Shown here: positions 47,701-58,760 of the stretch, in pieces
Layout: every line of letters begins with the position of its first letter
How positions within the stretch are numbered: the stretch's first letter is position 1
Assembly (NCBI RefSeq): GCF_027409185.1
Contig: NC_084466.1
Span: forward strand, 72,832,501-72,896,500
Source: Cynocephalus volans
Taxonomy: Eukaryota > Chordata > Mammalia > Dermoptera > Cynocephalidae
DNA length: 64,000 nt
Direction: 5' to 3'
Position numbers and translations under genes: made by a program
Notes under the pieces: generated by a model
The model's database searches: none
Seen by the model: the letters and a program-made list of their open reading frames with translations, nothing else
Told to the model about the DNA's origin: nothing

Positions 47701-49010
47701 ATGCCAAGATTTTAGTTGTTTTTTAAAAAATCAGAAAAAAAAATTGACAAACCCTTAACTTGACTTGGTAGGAAAAAAGAAAGAAGACTCAAGTAAATAA
47801 AATCAGAAATGAAAGAAGAGACATTAAAATTGATTTTGTAGAAATAAAAAGAATCACAGGAGACTACTATGAACAATTACATGCCATCAGATTGGATAAC
47901 CTAGAAGAGATAAATAAGCTCCTAGAAATATGCAACTTAGCAATACAGAATGATGAAGAAATAGAAAATCTGAACAAACCTATGAGCAGTAAAGAGATTG
48001 AATTAGAATACAAAATTTCTCATCAAAGAAAAGCACTGAAGAATTCTACCAAACACTTAAACAAGAATTGAAACAAATCCTTTTCAAACTCCTCAAGAAA
48101 TTGAAGAGGAGAAAATGCTTCCAAACTCATTTCATTAGGCCAGCATTACTCTGATACTAAAAGCAAAGGTATTAAAGGAAAGACTACAGACCAATATCCC
48201 TGAAGAACATTGATGCAAAACCCCTCAATGAAATATTAGCAAATCAAATTCAATGCCACACAGAAAGAATCACACACCATGACCAACTGGGATTTATGCC
48301 TGGAATACAAAGATGGATGGTACAACATATAACAATAAATCAGTATAATAGTATAATGTACCACATTAGCAGAATGAAAGATAAATGCCACGTGATCATA
48401 TCAATACATACAGAAAAGTCATGTGAAAAAATTCAACAGCTTTTCATGATTTAAAAAAAAAAAACACTCAACAAACCAGGAATAAATACAAATTGCCTCA
48501 ACACAATAAAAGCAATGTATGAAAAATACACAGCTGACAGTGTAATCAGTGGGGAAAACTGAAAGTTTTTCCTCTAAGATCAAGAACAAAGCAAGGATGC
48601 TCATTCTCATCACTTCTGTACAACATAGTATTGGAGGTCGTAGCTAGAGCAGTCAGGCAAAAAAAAAAAAAAACTAAAAAGTACCCAAATTGACAAGCAA
48701 GAAGTAAAATTATCTCATTTTAAGATGACATGATCTTATATGTAGAAACCAATAATGATTACACTCACACAAACACACACACTATCTGTTAGAACTAATA
48801 AACTAATTCAGCAAAGTTCCAGGACACAAAATCAATATACAAAAATAATTTGTGCTTCTCTACACTACAAGTGAACAATCCAAAAAAAAATTAAGAAAAT
48901 AATCCTGTTTATAATTGCATCAATAATAATACAAGTCTTACTAGTAAACTTAACTAAAGAGGTAAAAAAAAAAAAAATAAGCTTATACAGTAAAAACTGA
49001 AAAACAGGAA
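47701..49010 (+). mobile_element. Old L1 fragment, ORF2 middle part
   Basis: Follows the L1 ORF2 order from the linker into the reverse transcriptase: 'agactcaagtaaataaaatc' near 47786, 'gagactactatgaacaatta' near 47860, 'gacaccatgaccaactgg'-like at 48277, and 'ttctcatcacttctgtacaac' near 48604. It carries many stops and indels. It is much more diverged than copies 1 and 2. It ends where the next L1 begins, so it is either older and interrupted or was truncated by that insertion. Confidence 0.88.
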
Positions 49011-49475
49011 GAAGGCAAGATGGGAGACTAGAGGTGCCCAGGGCACATTTCTCCCAAAGAAAAGGACCTAAACAAAGGACAGAGCTAAATATAGACACAG
49101 GCATTGGTGGGAGAGTGTAGGAGTGCAGCAGGAGACTAGTGAGGACCCTGTGGAGCACAAAGTCCCAGGATGGTGGCATAGAGGAGAAAGAGGCTACCGT
49201 GTCTCCAACACTTGGATCAGTGCAGGAGGAATTTCCCCTCATTGTAAATAAAGGCTGCTTGGCCATGACCACTTTCTAGTGGTAAGCCTCCTCTTGCTTG
49301 TGCCCTAAGCCACCACTGCCACCACCCAGCCCCAGAGCACTGCTGCCCCCACAGCCACCCATCTTCCCACACAGCAGTCCATTCCACTCCTTGCCAATAT
49401 TCAGCCTGGGTGCCACCAGCTTCACCTCACCCAGATCTAGGTGTTTCTGTATTTCACCATGAAGGAGGAAAAAGG

Positions 49476-49775
49476 AAAGAGGTGAGCGAACATAGCCCCA
49501 TGTCAGCAACCTAACCAACCAGGGAAATTGTGCAGCCACTGAAGCCATACATCCAAAGATGGGAAATACTCATGGAACTCATGCAACTGCATTGACCTGG
49601 GGATGGACACATGTGGAGCCACTGGAAAGAGGTGAGGGAGCACAGCCCCTTGAGCCAGCAGCCTAACCCAAAGAGGAAATTATGCTGCCCCTGTGGTCTT
49701 GCACCTGGCTTTGGGAAATACTCACAAAGCCACTCAGCTGCATTGACCCAGGGAGGGATGCATGCAGAGCTGAGG
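49476..49775 (+). repeat. Two tandem units of about 150 bases in the L1 5'UTR
   Basis: 'aaagaggtgagcgaacatagc' at 49476 and 'aaagaggtgagggagcacagc' at 49626 start two copies of one unit. Both continue with 'cagcaacctaacc'/'cagcagcctaacc', 'gggaaatactca' and 'aactgcattgacctggggat'/'agctgcattgacccaggga'. Monomer-type promoters are known in some L1 lineages. Confidence 0.8.
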
Positions 49776-50479
49776 GTGAATGCAGAAACCCAGGATGGCC
49801 AAATACAGTATAGAAGAAAATTCTCAACTACACCACCCCACCCACGAACCAGGAGAAGCAAAGACCCAGGAGAAGACTCTGCCTGCAGGAAAAAGTAAAA
49901 AACAAACAAACAAACAACAAAAAAAAAAAACCCCCCCGTCACTCAGGGTCTTTCATCCAGTCTGAGAAGCTTCAGTACACCCCAGTGCACCTATCAGAGT
50001 CATGGGATACTAGCAGTGGTGCCAGCAAGTCTGCCCAGGGCCACCCACTTCAACCAAGGAGAAGCAGGGCACCCAAGCACTTCTCTGAAGAACTCAAGAT
50101 CTCACCCGTGTCCTCTAGAGCCCAACACTGTGTCACTTACTTCAGCAAGAAACCACTGAGTATCCCAGTGCCTATGCCATGGAGGCACTCAAATGCAACT
50201 CCAACATTGAGTGTGGCTGAAGTAACCACACACAGACTTCACTACTGCATCTACCCAGAACCAAAATTAAAACACCCTACATATATAATGGTCAATATAA
50301 AACACATCTACAGGAAGTGTAGTTTTATAATAATCAATAGAAAACTAATCTACAGGAGAGAGTCTCTCTCCTCAAAGGCCACTCCAGAGTAATACAATAA
50401 GCAACTGCTCCATCAGATGCCCAGACATCAATGGTAGGATACTAGAAATAAAAAAAAAGAAAAGAAAAGAAAGAAAGAA

Positions 50480-51390
50480 AAAAGAAAATGTGATACCCCA
50501 AAAGGAATACAATAATTCTCTAGTACCAGACCCCAAACAGCAGGAAACATTTGAAATGAAATTCAGAGCAAAAAAAATAAGGAAACCAAATGAGATACAA
50601 GAATACTCAGAGAAATGACACAACAAAATGAGAAAAACAATCTAGGATCTGAAGGAGGAATTTTACAGAGATAGGTATCCTAAAAAACAATGAAGTGTGG
50701 CTCCTGGAACTGAAAGATTCATTCAACAAAATAAAAAATACAACCAAGAGCTTAAGCAACAGGCTAGAGCAAGCATAAGAAAAAAATTCTGATCTCAAAG
50801 ACAGGATTTTTGAAATAACCAAGATGGACAAAATTACAAGAAAAAAGAATTTATAAAAATGAAAAATATCTGTGAGATCTGTCCAACAACCTTAAGTGTA
50901 CAAACATCTTAGTTATGGCTATTCCAGAAGGGGAGGAGAAAGGAAAGGGATTGAAAACCTATTCAGTGACATAATTACAGAAAACGTCCCCAGTTTGAGG
51001 AGAGATATGGACCTCTAGATCCAAGAGGCTCAAATATCCCCAAAGAGATTCAATCCAAAAAGGTCTCTCCAAGACACATAGTATTCAAACTGTCAAAGTC
51101 AAAGACAAAGAATCCTGCCAACAGTGAGAGAAAAGTGTCAAGTCACCTATAAGAGAGTACTCATCAGACTCAAAGCAGATTTCTCAGCAGAAACCTAACA
51201 GGCCAGAAGAGAATGGGATGATGTATTCAAAGTAGAAAAAGAAAAACTGCCAGCCAAGAATACTCTCCTCACCAACGCTATCCTTCAGAAATAAGGAGAA
51301 ATGGTGTATTTGCCAGACCAACAAAAACTGCAGGAATTCACCACCACATGACAACCCTACAAAAAATCTTCAAGGGAGTCCTATATCTGG
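50480..51390 (+). pseudogene. ORF1: L1 ORF1 remnant of the old L1
   Basis: The order of the young ORF1 can be followed: 'aggaaaccaaatgagataca' near 50580, a coiled-coil part near 50630-50780, 'ctattccagaaggggagga' at about 50918, 'atccaagaggctcaaatat' near 51020 and 'actgcaggaattcaccacc' near 51327. It is broken by many frameshifts and stops, so no ORF1p could be made. Confidence 0.82.
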
Positions 51391-51499
51391 AATCCAAAAA
51401 AAAATGATAATCACCACCGTGAATACATGAGAAAGAATAAAACCCACTGATAGAACAGATAAGCAAGTGAGAAAAAGAAAGAAACTATATATTCCCACT

Positions 51500-51524
51500 C
51501 CAAAAAAAAAAAAAAAAAAAAAAA
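51500..51524 (+). repeat. Poly-A run
   Basis: About 25 A in the spacer between ORF1 and ORF2 of the old L1. It may be a simple expansion or the tail of a tiny insertion; no inserted body was seen. Confidence 0.9.
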
Positions 51525-51603
51525 AGCAAGAAACATCTAAGACAAAAAATAAAAGGGAAAAAAGAACAGAAGACATATAAAACAAATAGAAAAAATCAAT
51601 AAA

Positions 51604-54213
51604 ATGCCAGGAATAAGACAATACCTCTCAATAATAATCCTAAATGTAAATGGATCGAATTCCCCCCACAAAAGACATAGACTGGCTGAAAAGATTAAAA
51701 AATTAGGGTCAACTATGTGCTACCTATAAGAAACGCAGTTCACCTGTAAAGACTCACAAAAACTAATAGTGAAGGGATGGAAAAAGATATACCACACAAA
51801 TGGAAATCAAAAACAAGCAAGAGGAGCTATCATTATATTGGGTAAAAGAAACTTTAAACAAAAAAAACTATAAAAAGAGACAAAGAAGATCATTATATAA
51901 TGGTAAAGGGATCTATCCAGCAAGAGGATGTAACAACAGTCGATATATGTGCACACAACACTGGAGCACCCAGATACATACAGTAAATATTATTAAACCT
52001 AAAGAGAGAGATAGATCCCAATACAATTATAGCTGGGGACCTTACTCCTCTCTCAATATTGGACAGATCCTCTAGACAACAAATCAGCAGAGAAACACAG
52101 AATTGGTCTAACCTACCCTTTAGACCAACTGGATTTGATGGACATCTACAGAACATTTCATCCAGCAAGTACAGAATATACATTCTGTTCATCAGCCCAT
52201 GTAACATTTCTATTATAGACCATATGTTAGGTCACAAATCAAGTCTCAACAAATTTAAGAAAACTGAAATCATTTCAAGTATGTTTTCAGACCACAATGG
52301 AATAAAACAGAAATTAATAACAAGTGAAACTTTGCATGCTATATAAATACATGGAAATGAAACAACATGGTCCTGAATGACATATGAGTCAAAGAAGAAA
52401 TTAATCAGGAAATCAAAAAATTTCTTGAAATAAATGAAAATAATAGTACACCAAACTAAAACCTATGGGACACTCCAACAGCAGTACTAAGAGGTAAGTT
52501 TATTGCAATAAATGCCTACATCAAAAGAATAGAAAGACTTCAAATAAACAACCTAACTTTATACCTCAAGAGTTAGAAAAACAAGGACAATCCAATCCCA
52601 CAATTAGTAGACAGAAGGAAATAATAAAGATTAGAGCATAACTAAATTAAATAAAGCCAAAAACAGACACAAAAGATCAACAAAAACTGGTTTTCTGAGG
52701 AGGTAAACAAAATAGACAAACCATTAGCTAGACTAACTAAAACAAGAAGACCCAAATAACAAAAATCGGAAATGAAAAAGGAGACATTATGACTAATACC
52801 ATAGAAATACAAAGGATCAGTACAGACTATTATGAAGAACTATACACCCCTCACAAAATTTGAAAATGTGAGGGAATGAATAAATATTTGGACACATACA
52901 AACTACTAAGACTGAATCAAGAAGAAATTTTAAAAAACATAAATATATTACTAACAAGCAATAAGATTGAAGACATAATCAGAAGTCTCCCAACAAAGAA
53001 ATGTCCAGGACTGATGGCTTCACTGCTGAATTCTACCAAACCTTTAATGAATTTATATCAGTCCTTTTCAAATTATTCCAAAAAATAAAAACAGAGACTG
53101 TTCAGTCAAATTCATTCTACAAGGCCAGAATCACCCTGATACCAAAGCTAGACAAATATACAACAAAAAAAATGAAAAATACAGGCCAATATCTTTGACA
53201 AGCATAGATGCAAAAATTCTCAACAAAATATTAGCAAACAAAATTCAATAGAACATCAAAAAGATTACACACTATGATTAAGTGTGAATTATCTCAGGGA
53301 TGCAAGGATGGTTCAACATATGCAAATAAATAGATGTGATTCACCACATCAACAAAATCAAGGACAAAAACCATGTGATCATCTCAATAGACACAGAAAA
53401 ATCATTGGAAAAAATTCACCATCCCTTTGCGATGAAGTCCCTCAACACATTAGGTATATGAGGAAAGTATCTCAACATAATAAAAGCCATGTATGGCAAT
53501 CCCACCACCAACATCATCTTGAATGGGGAAAAGCTAAAGCTGAAAGCTTTTCCTTTAAGAACAAGAACAAGACAAGGATGCCCACTCACACCACTCTTTT
53601 TTAACATAGTATTAAAAGTAGTGTCCAAAATAATCAGGCAAGAAAAAGAAATAAAAGTCATTCAAATCATAAAAGGCAAAGTCAAAATATCCTTATTTGC
53701 AGATGTCATGATCCTATACAGAGATAAACCTAAAGACTCTACCGAAAACCTCTTAGAGCTGATAAATGAGTTCATTAAATTTGCAGGATAAAAAAACCAA
53801 TATACAAAAATCAGTAGCATTGTTATATGTCAACAATGAACCAGCAGAAAAAATATATCAAAAAGCAAGCCCATTTACAATAGCTACGAAAAGTGTAAAA
53901 TACCTAGAAATTAATTTAACCAAGGAAGTGAAAGATCTCTAAAATGATAACTACAAAACAGTGATGAAAGAAATTGAAGAGGACACCAAAAGATGGAAAG
54001 ACATACCACGTTCACAGAAAGACACTGCATTTTCACGGGGTAGAAGAATTAATGTGAAAATGTCCATACTATCCAAAACAATGTACAGATTCAATGCAAT
54101 CCCCATCAAGATACCAATGACAGTCTTCACAGAAATATAAAAAGAAATCCTAGCATTCATATGGAACAAAAAGTACCCCAAATAGCCAAAGTGATCCTGA
54201 GCAAATAAATGAA

Positions 54214-54244
<31 letters not shown>

Positions 54245-55460
54245 AGCCAGGGGTATTACACTACCTGACTTCAAATTATACTATAAAGGGATAGTAACCA
54301 AAACAGCATGGTACTGGCATAAAATCAAACAGATAAGCCAATGGAACAGAATAGAGAGTCCAGAAATTAATCTACATATTTACAGCCAACTGATCTTCAA
54401 CAAAGATGTCAAGAACATACATTGAGGAAAGGACAGCCTCTTCAATAAGTGGTGCTGGAAAAACTGGATATCCATGTGTAGAAGAATGAAACTAGACCCT
54501 TATCTCTCACCGTATAGCATAATCAACTCAAAGTGGATTAAAGACTCAAACATAAGACCTGAAACTATAAAACTTCCATAAGAAAACATAAGGGAAAAAT
54601 TCCAGGAAGTAGAACTAAGCAAAGCTTTATAATAAGAACTCAAAAGCACAGGCAACAAAAGAAAAAAAATAAACAAATGGGATTATACCAAACTAAAAAG
54701 CTTCTGCACAGCAAAGGAAACAATCAACAGAGTGAAAAGACAACCTATAGAATGGGAGAAAATATTTGCAGACCATATATATAATTAAAGGTTAATTTCC
54801 AGAATATATAAATAGCTACTACAACTCAACAATAAAAACAAAACAAATAACCCAATTTAAAATTGGGCAAAGGACTTGGATAGATATTTCTCTAAAAAAG
54901 ATGTACAAATGGCCAATGAAGCATATGAAAAGATGCTCAACATCGCTAATCATCAGGAAAATGCAAATCAAAACCACAATGAGATATTACCTCATAACCA
55001 TCAGGATGGCCACTATCCAAAAAAAAAAAAAAACAGAAAATGGATGTGGAGAAATTGGAACCCCTATCCATTGTTGATGGGAATATAAAATTGTGCAGGT
55101 GGTTTAAAAAACATTATAAAAATTACTCAAAAAATTGAAAGTACAATTACCAAATGATTGAGCAATCCCAATTCTTGATATATATATCCAAATGAATTAA
55201 AAACAGATCTCGAAAAAATATTAGCACACCCATTCTCATTTTGGCATTATTCACAATAGGCAAGAAAGTAGAAGCAACCTAAATGTCCATCAATGAATGA
55301 ACAGATAAATAAAATTTATCTATACATACAACAGAATAGTATTCAGTCCTAAAAAAAGAAAGTCTTGTCATGTTATGACAACATGAAAAAACATTGACAT
55401 TACTCTAAGTGAAACAATCTGTCTAAAATGACAAATACTTCATGATTCCACTTATATGAG
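51604..55460 (+). pseudogene. ORF2: L1 ORF2 remnant of the old L1
   Basis: Starts at ATG 51604 ('MPGIRQYLSIIILNVNG', keeping the Asn of the endonuclease motif). Short open pieces include endonuclease 51800-52346, linker 52876-53198 and reverse transcriptase 53489-53791. The polymerase motif reads 'FADVM': the second catalytic Asp codon is GTC (Val) at 53705-53707, so the enzyme would be dead even if the frame were open. The C-terminal part is recognisable to about 55090 and the last codons run to about 55460. Decay is advanced. Confidence 0.9.
54208..54245 (+). repeat. (AATA)n microsatellite
   Basis: About nine 'aata' units inside ORF2 of the old L1, expanded after insertion; it explains the 'LFIYLFIY' frame on the minus strand. 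Confidence 0.95.
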
Positions 55461-55589
55461 GTAAGTAAGAAGTCAAACTCTTAAAAACAGAAAGTAGAAT
55501 GGTGTTTGAAAAAGGAGAGTTGCTGTCCAATGGGTACAGAGTTGCATTGCCAATTGCTGGATGGATTCTTGACATCTCCATGTGAACTG

Positions 55590-55970
55590 ACCCCGCAATT
55601 CCAGTGCTCAGATGACTGCGGTAACCAAGTGACGTGCCTACTTACAGCACAGTAAGTTATCACAAGTTCCTTGAGCCACGAACTACAACAGTTCCTGGAA
55701 CCTGTCACATTTGTGACCCAGACAATGTGCCTGCTGAACCCAAGGTATTGATTCCCTTGCCCATTAAGGAAGGTGTGCCACTGTGCCATAAGAGGCTTCA
55801 CCTTTCTTACTTTAATGGATTGCCCACCATACCCCTCCATAGTAGTAATCAGCCCCTGGAATTTTGATGGATTTCCATGTATCAATGTACATTCAGATCC
55901 TGTATCTACCAAGGTTACCATCCTTTGTATTGACCAATGCACAGAGACCAATATATAGTGAGCTCAACAT
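55590..55970 (-). pseudogene. Endogenous retrovirus protease remnant
   Basis: The minus-strand frame 55481-55951 contains 'VTLVDTGSECTLIHG', the active-site motif of a retroviral aspartic protease (Asp-Thr-Gly), followed by a 'GYGGQSIKV' flap-like part. Retroviral protease cuts Gag and Pol during particle maturation. The frame is short and runs into the old L1 3' end, so pol proper is missing. It lies after the gag remains on the same strand, in the expected order. Not functional. Confidence 0.8.
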
Positions 55971-56379
55971 ATAGTAAGCTCAACATGGGGCATCCGGTGG
56001 CTGACAGAGACAGTTCACATTTCCTCCAACCGTTGGCCCCACTCCTAGGCTTGGGACCAAGGGAACATGAAACCTGTCTCGTCTTCCTCTGAAGAAGCAC
56101 TCAGCTCCACTTGGGGTGAGCTGAAGAGCTCCACTTGGGGTGAGCTGAAGAGGCCCCCTTGGGGGAGATCTCATGAATTCCTTCAGCTTTGGTTCTGACT
56201 GCACTCCCCCTAAAGGAGTGCATCCCCTCATCAGCCGCATCTCCTGTCACTTTTCTGGAAGGGGCTAAAACTGTTTGTCTTTGGGCAGCTGTTGCCACAA
56301 TTTTAGCAATGCCACAATCGGCTTCTTATCTGTTTTGGAGGGATCAACCCCTGCCTTTGTTAGGTCCACCCACAGCTGT

Positions 56380-57560
56380 TTTCTAGTAACTTTAACTGGT
56401 TCTTTCCGATCTCCTTTTTCACCTTTTTTCCCTTTTGGTGAGCCTTCCTTTACCTTACAAATCGCTTTCTTTTGTCATATCATTTCACTTTCCCCTAGAT
56501 CAGCTATGGCATGTGCCACCCTCTGAACTTACTGCCCTACTAAGGGTGACAAAACAGATACCAATGTTTCACAGAAGCTACTGGGGGGCCAACTGTATAA
56601 CCCTGTCTTTCACTCCTCCAGTAAATTGAACCAAGTCTGGACCATGGAAGGGGTTTCAGTAAATAGTATGTCTCATACACAACTCCCTAAGGAATTCTTG
56701 CAAATCCTCCATAGTAGACCACTGAGGGGGCACCCCCAGGATGCTGCCTTCATTTGGTCAAGCAGCACAGCAGCCTGCCATGGTCTAAGTCAACAGGGAA
56801 GCATTTTCATCACATTGCCCTGCTCCATAAATGCGCTGCCAGAGCGAGGGATGATTGGTGACTGGCGCCATTTTTGCCAGCTCATCCCCTGACAATATTG
56901 TGCCCATTGGCCCCCATATCCCACAAATGGAGGAGCCACCCAGGAATGCTTTCTCTTCCTTTCCGTTGAAACTTAGTAGCCAGTTCTACCAGCTCTACCA
57001 AAGTGTAAGGGTGGGCACTTGTATGAATATACTTTAAAAGAGGAGGTAAATTTGGGGTGTCTTGCTTCTGGTCACTCTTTCCAAGTCTTAAGCTTTTGTA
57101 TTATTACTGGTCTAGCCTGAAGATCTTCTGTTTCATCATCAGTTACCTCCACTTGCAAATTCTCATCTTCCTCATCTGAGGTATTGGTCTCAGATGTGGG
57201 CTCCCATTTTCTAGGATTCCACTCTGGGTTTGAAATTACTATGGCTCCACGACTCAATTTCCTTCTCAGTCACTAGCCTGAGCCCATAGAGGAGAGGCCA
57301 TGAACTGCAGTAGCCATAGCCTTGTATTACTTTTCCTTCTGAATACCTCCTCTTTCCTTGACTGCATTCAATACCACCAGCAGTCCTGCTGCTGCCAGCA
57401 TTTTCAGGGCACTCCCATACTTAACAGCAGTCCCCAGCTATTTACCAAGCTGGCAAAATTGGACCACATTGAACCAGTGGCCTACCCAGGTATCTCCCCT
57501 TGGGACATTCCTCCCACCCCCTTCATCTCTCCTGCAGCTGTATCAATGGTGATTTTCTCT
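56380..57560 (-). pseudogene. Endogenous retrovirus gag remnant
   Basis: Reading the minus strand, short frames follow a Gag order. An acidic Glu/Asp/Thr-rich stretch lies at 57072-57257. A capsid-like stretch begins near 57010 with 'FQRKGRES' and 'WLLHLWDMGANG' and continues, frame-shifted, towards 56400. Gag forms the particle shell. Stops and frameshifts divide it into pieces of less than 90 codons. The part between gag and protease (55980-56380) shows an in-place duplication of a 24-base unit near 56100-56150. Confidence 0.7.
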
Positions 57561-57588
57561 GGAAAAGCCTGCCATTTATGCCAATTGT

Positions 57589-57607
57589 ATCTTGTGAGCC
57601 CCAAATC
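57589..57607 (-). other. Probable retroviral primer-binding site
   Basis: Directly after the putative LTR end, the minus strand reads 'tttggggctcacaagat', similar to the proline-tRNA primer site 'tgggggctcgtccgggat' of class I retroviruses, with several mismatches. Confidence 0.5.
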
Positions 57608-58075
57608 TGAGAGGGTAGTCACGTAGTGTTTGCCTGTTCCAAAGAACTCACCCGGTATTACAATAGGTAAAGACATCAGTTTATTAGACTTATAGGAGTG
57701 GCTGATGACAGCCTAGATATCCATGCCACCACAGGGTACATACAACAGTTATACAGAGAACAGATCAAAGTAGGGGTGTAAATCATGTGCATGCTTACAT
57801 GTAGACCCTCACCCAGCTCACGGTAACTCAAGAGAGCATGGGAGATCTGGCTGAGTAGATAAGTTAATCGACTGGCTACTCTTCTGGCTCCAGAGTGTTT
57901 TAGCACCAGCATGCTAATTTACTTAGTGTTCCTGCTTCTTTCAGTCTTCTGTTTGTCTTAAAGGGGACATGCCTTTCCTTGGGTAACTACCTTGGCCATG
58001 GGTAGTTTCCCAGGGGGAAGGGGGATCTATGGTATGCACAGGGAGTGGGAATAGTTCTATGTCCAGCATTCACCG
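57608..58075 (-). mobile_element. Retroviral LTR, antisense
   Basis: On the minus strand a run without gag similarity ends in '...gactaccctctca' just before the primer-like site. It contains 'tctaataaactgatgtcttt', a polyadenylation signal placed as in an R region, about 85 bases before the end. The left boundary ('tgaatgctggacatagaac') is a guess. Position upstream of gag makes this a 5' LTR. No matching 3' LTR was seen, since the other end was lost at the old L1. Confidence 0.6.
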
Positions 58076-58656
58076 TACATATGGTAAATTTTACGATATG
58101 TGTTTTTTATTACAATGTCAAAATTGTTGAGATTTGAAGACTCTAAATGGACATGCTTTGCCTAAATTGAACATCAAAAATGATAAAGTTAATAGAAAAT
58201 AATGCAGGGAGACCATGAGTCAATAGGTATATTTGAGAGAGAGAGAGAGAGCGAGAGAGAGAGAGAGAGATGGATGAGAGAGAGAGAGAGTGAGAGAGAG
58301 AGAGAAACAGAAAGACTCTCTTGCAGAATAATACCAGCTAATAAATGTAGGGGAAAAAAAGACAATTTTTAAATGGATTTTTACAATCCTCAATATAATT
58401 ATTAATTCATCAAGAATGCATAACTAGTGGGTAAAAGGTTGTTGAAGACAGAATTTTTACACGGACCCAAGGTACTGCCTCATAAATTACTTGTAATTAG
58501 AAAGAGAATATACTTTTACAAGGAGAGATCTGGCATTCAATAATGTAACAAAATAACAATTGGACATCTGGTCATTATGTGATTCAATAAAAATTACATA
58601 ACATCACCTACAATTTTTGCCAAAAATGTTTAACCTTAACCTAATCATGAGGAAGT
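58076..58656. other. Unassigned sequence with a GA repeat
   Basis: Apart from the GA tract at 58232-58304 nothing is recognised. Confidence 0.5.
58232..58304 (+). repeat. (GA)n microsatellite
   Basis: About 70 bases of GA with 'gcga', 'tggatga' and 'tga' interruptions. Confidence 0.95.
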
Positions 58657-58760
58657 TGTAGTGGGTTGAATTATGTCCCCCCAAAATTCACTGACACTTG
58701 AATTGTGTTCCCCAAGTTTTATGTGTTAGAAACTTGGCCCCCACTGTGACTGTTAAGAAG
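58657..58760 (+). mobile_element. Partial MaLR LTR
   Basis: 'gtgggttgaattatgtcccc' is a MaLR LTR start; 'gaaacttggcccccactgtg' fits the following part. It then fades, so only the 5' end is present, possibly as two overlapping pieces (the 'tgtcccc'/'tgttcccc' phrase occurs twice). Confidence 0.65.

Larger units (their letters stand above)
49011..55560 (+). mobile_element. Old, near full-length L1 (inactive)
   Basis: Begins 'aggaagaaggcaagatggga', a typical old L1 5' end, and continues through a 5'UTR, ORF1 (about 50480-51390), ORF2 (51604 to about 55460) and a 3'UTR start at 'tgattccacttatatgagg' that fades by about 55560 beside the retroviral remains. Stops and frameshifts are frequent. Its 3'UTR differs from the two young copies, so it belongs to an older subfamily (L1M by eye). 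Confidence 0.9.

Noticed and set aside
57300..57626. 108-codon plus-strand frame
   Set aside because: Opposite strand of the gag leader region of the antisense retrovirus; no independent support.
58232..58304. Regularly spaced repeats that might suggest a CRISPR-like array
   Set aside because: It is a GA microsatellite with no unique spacers, in a mammalian genome.
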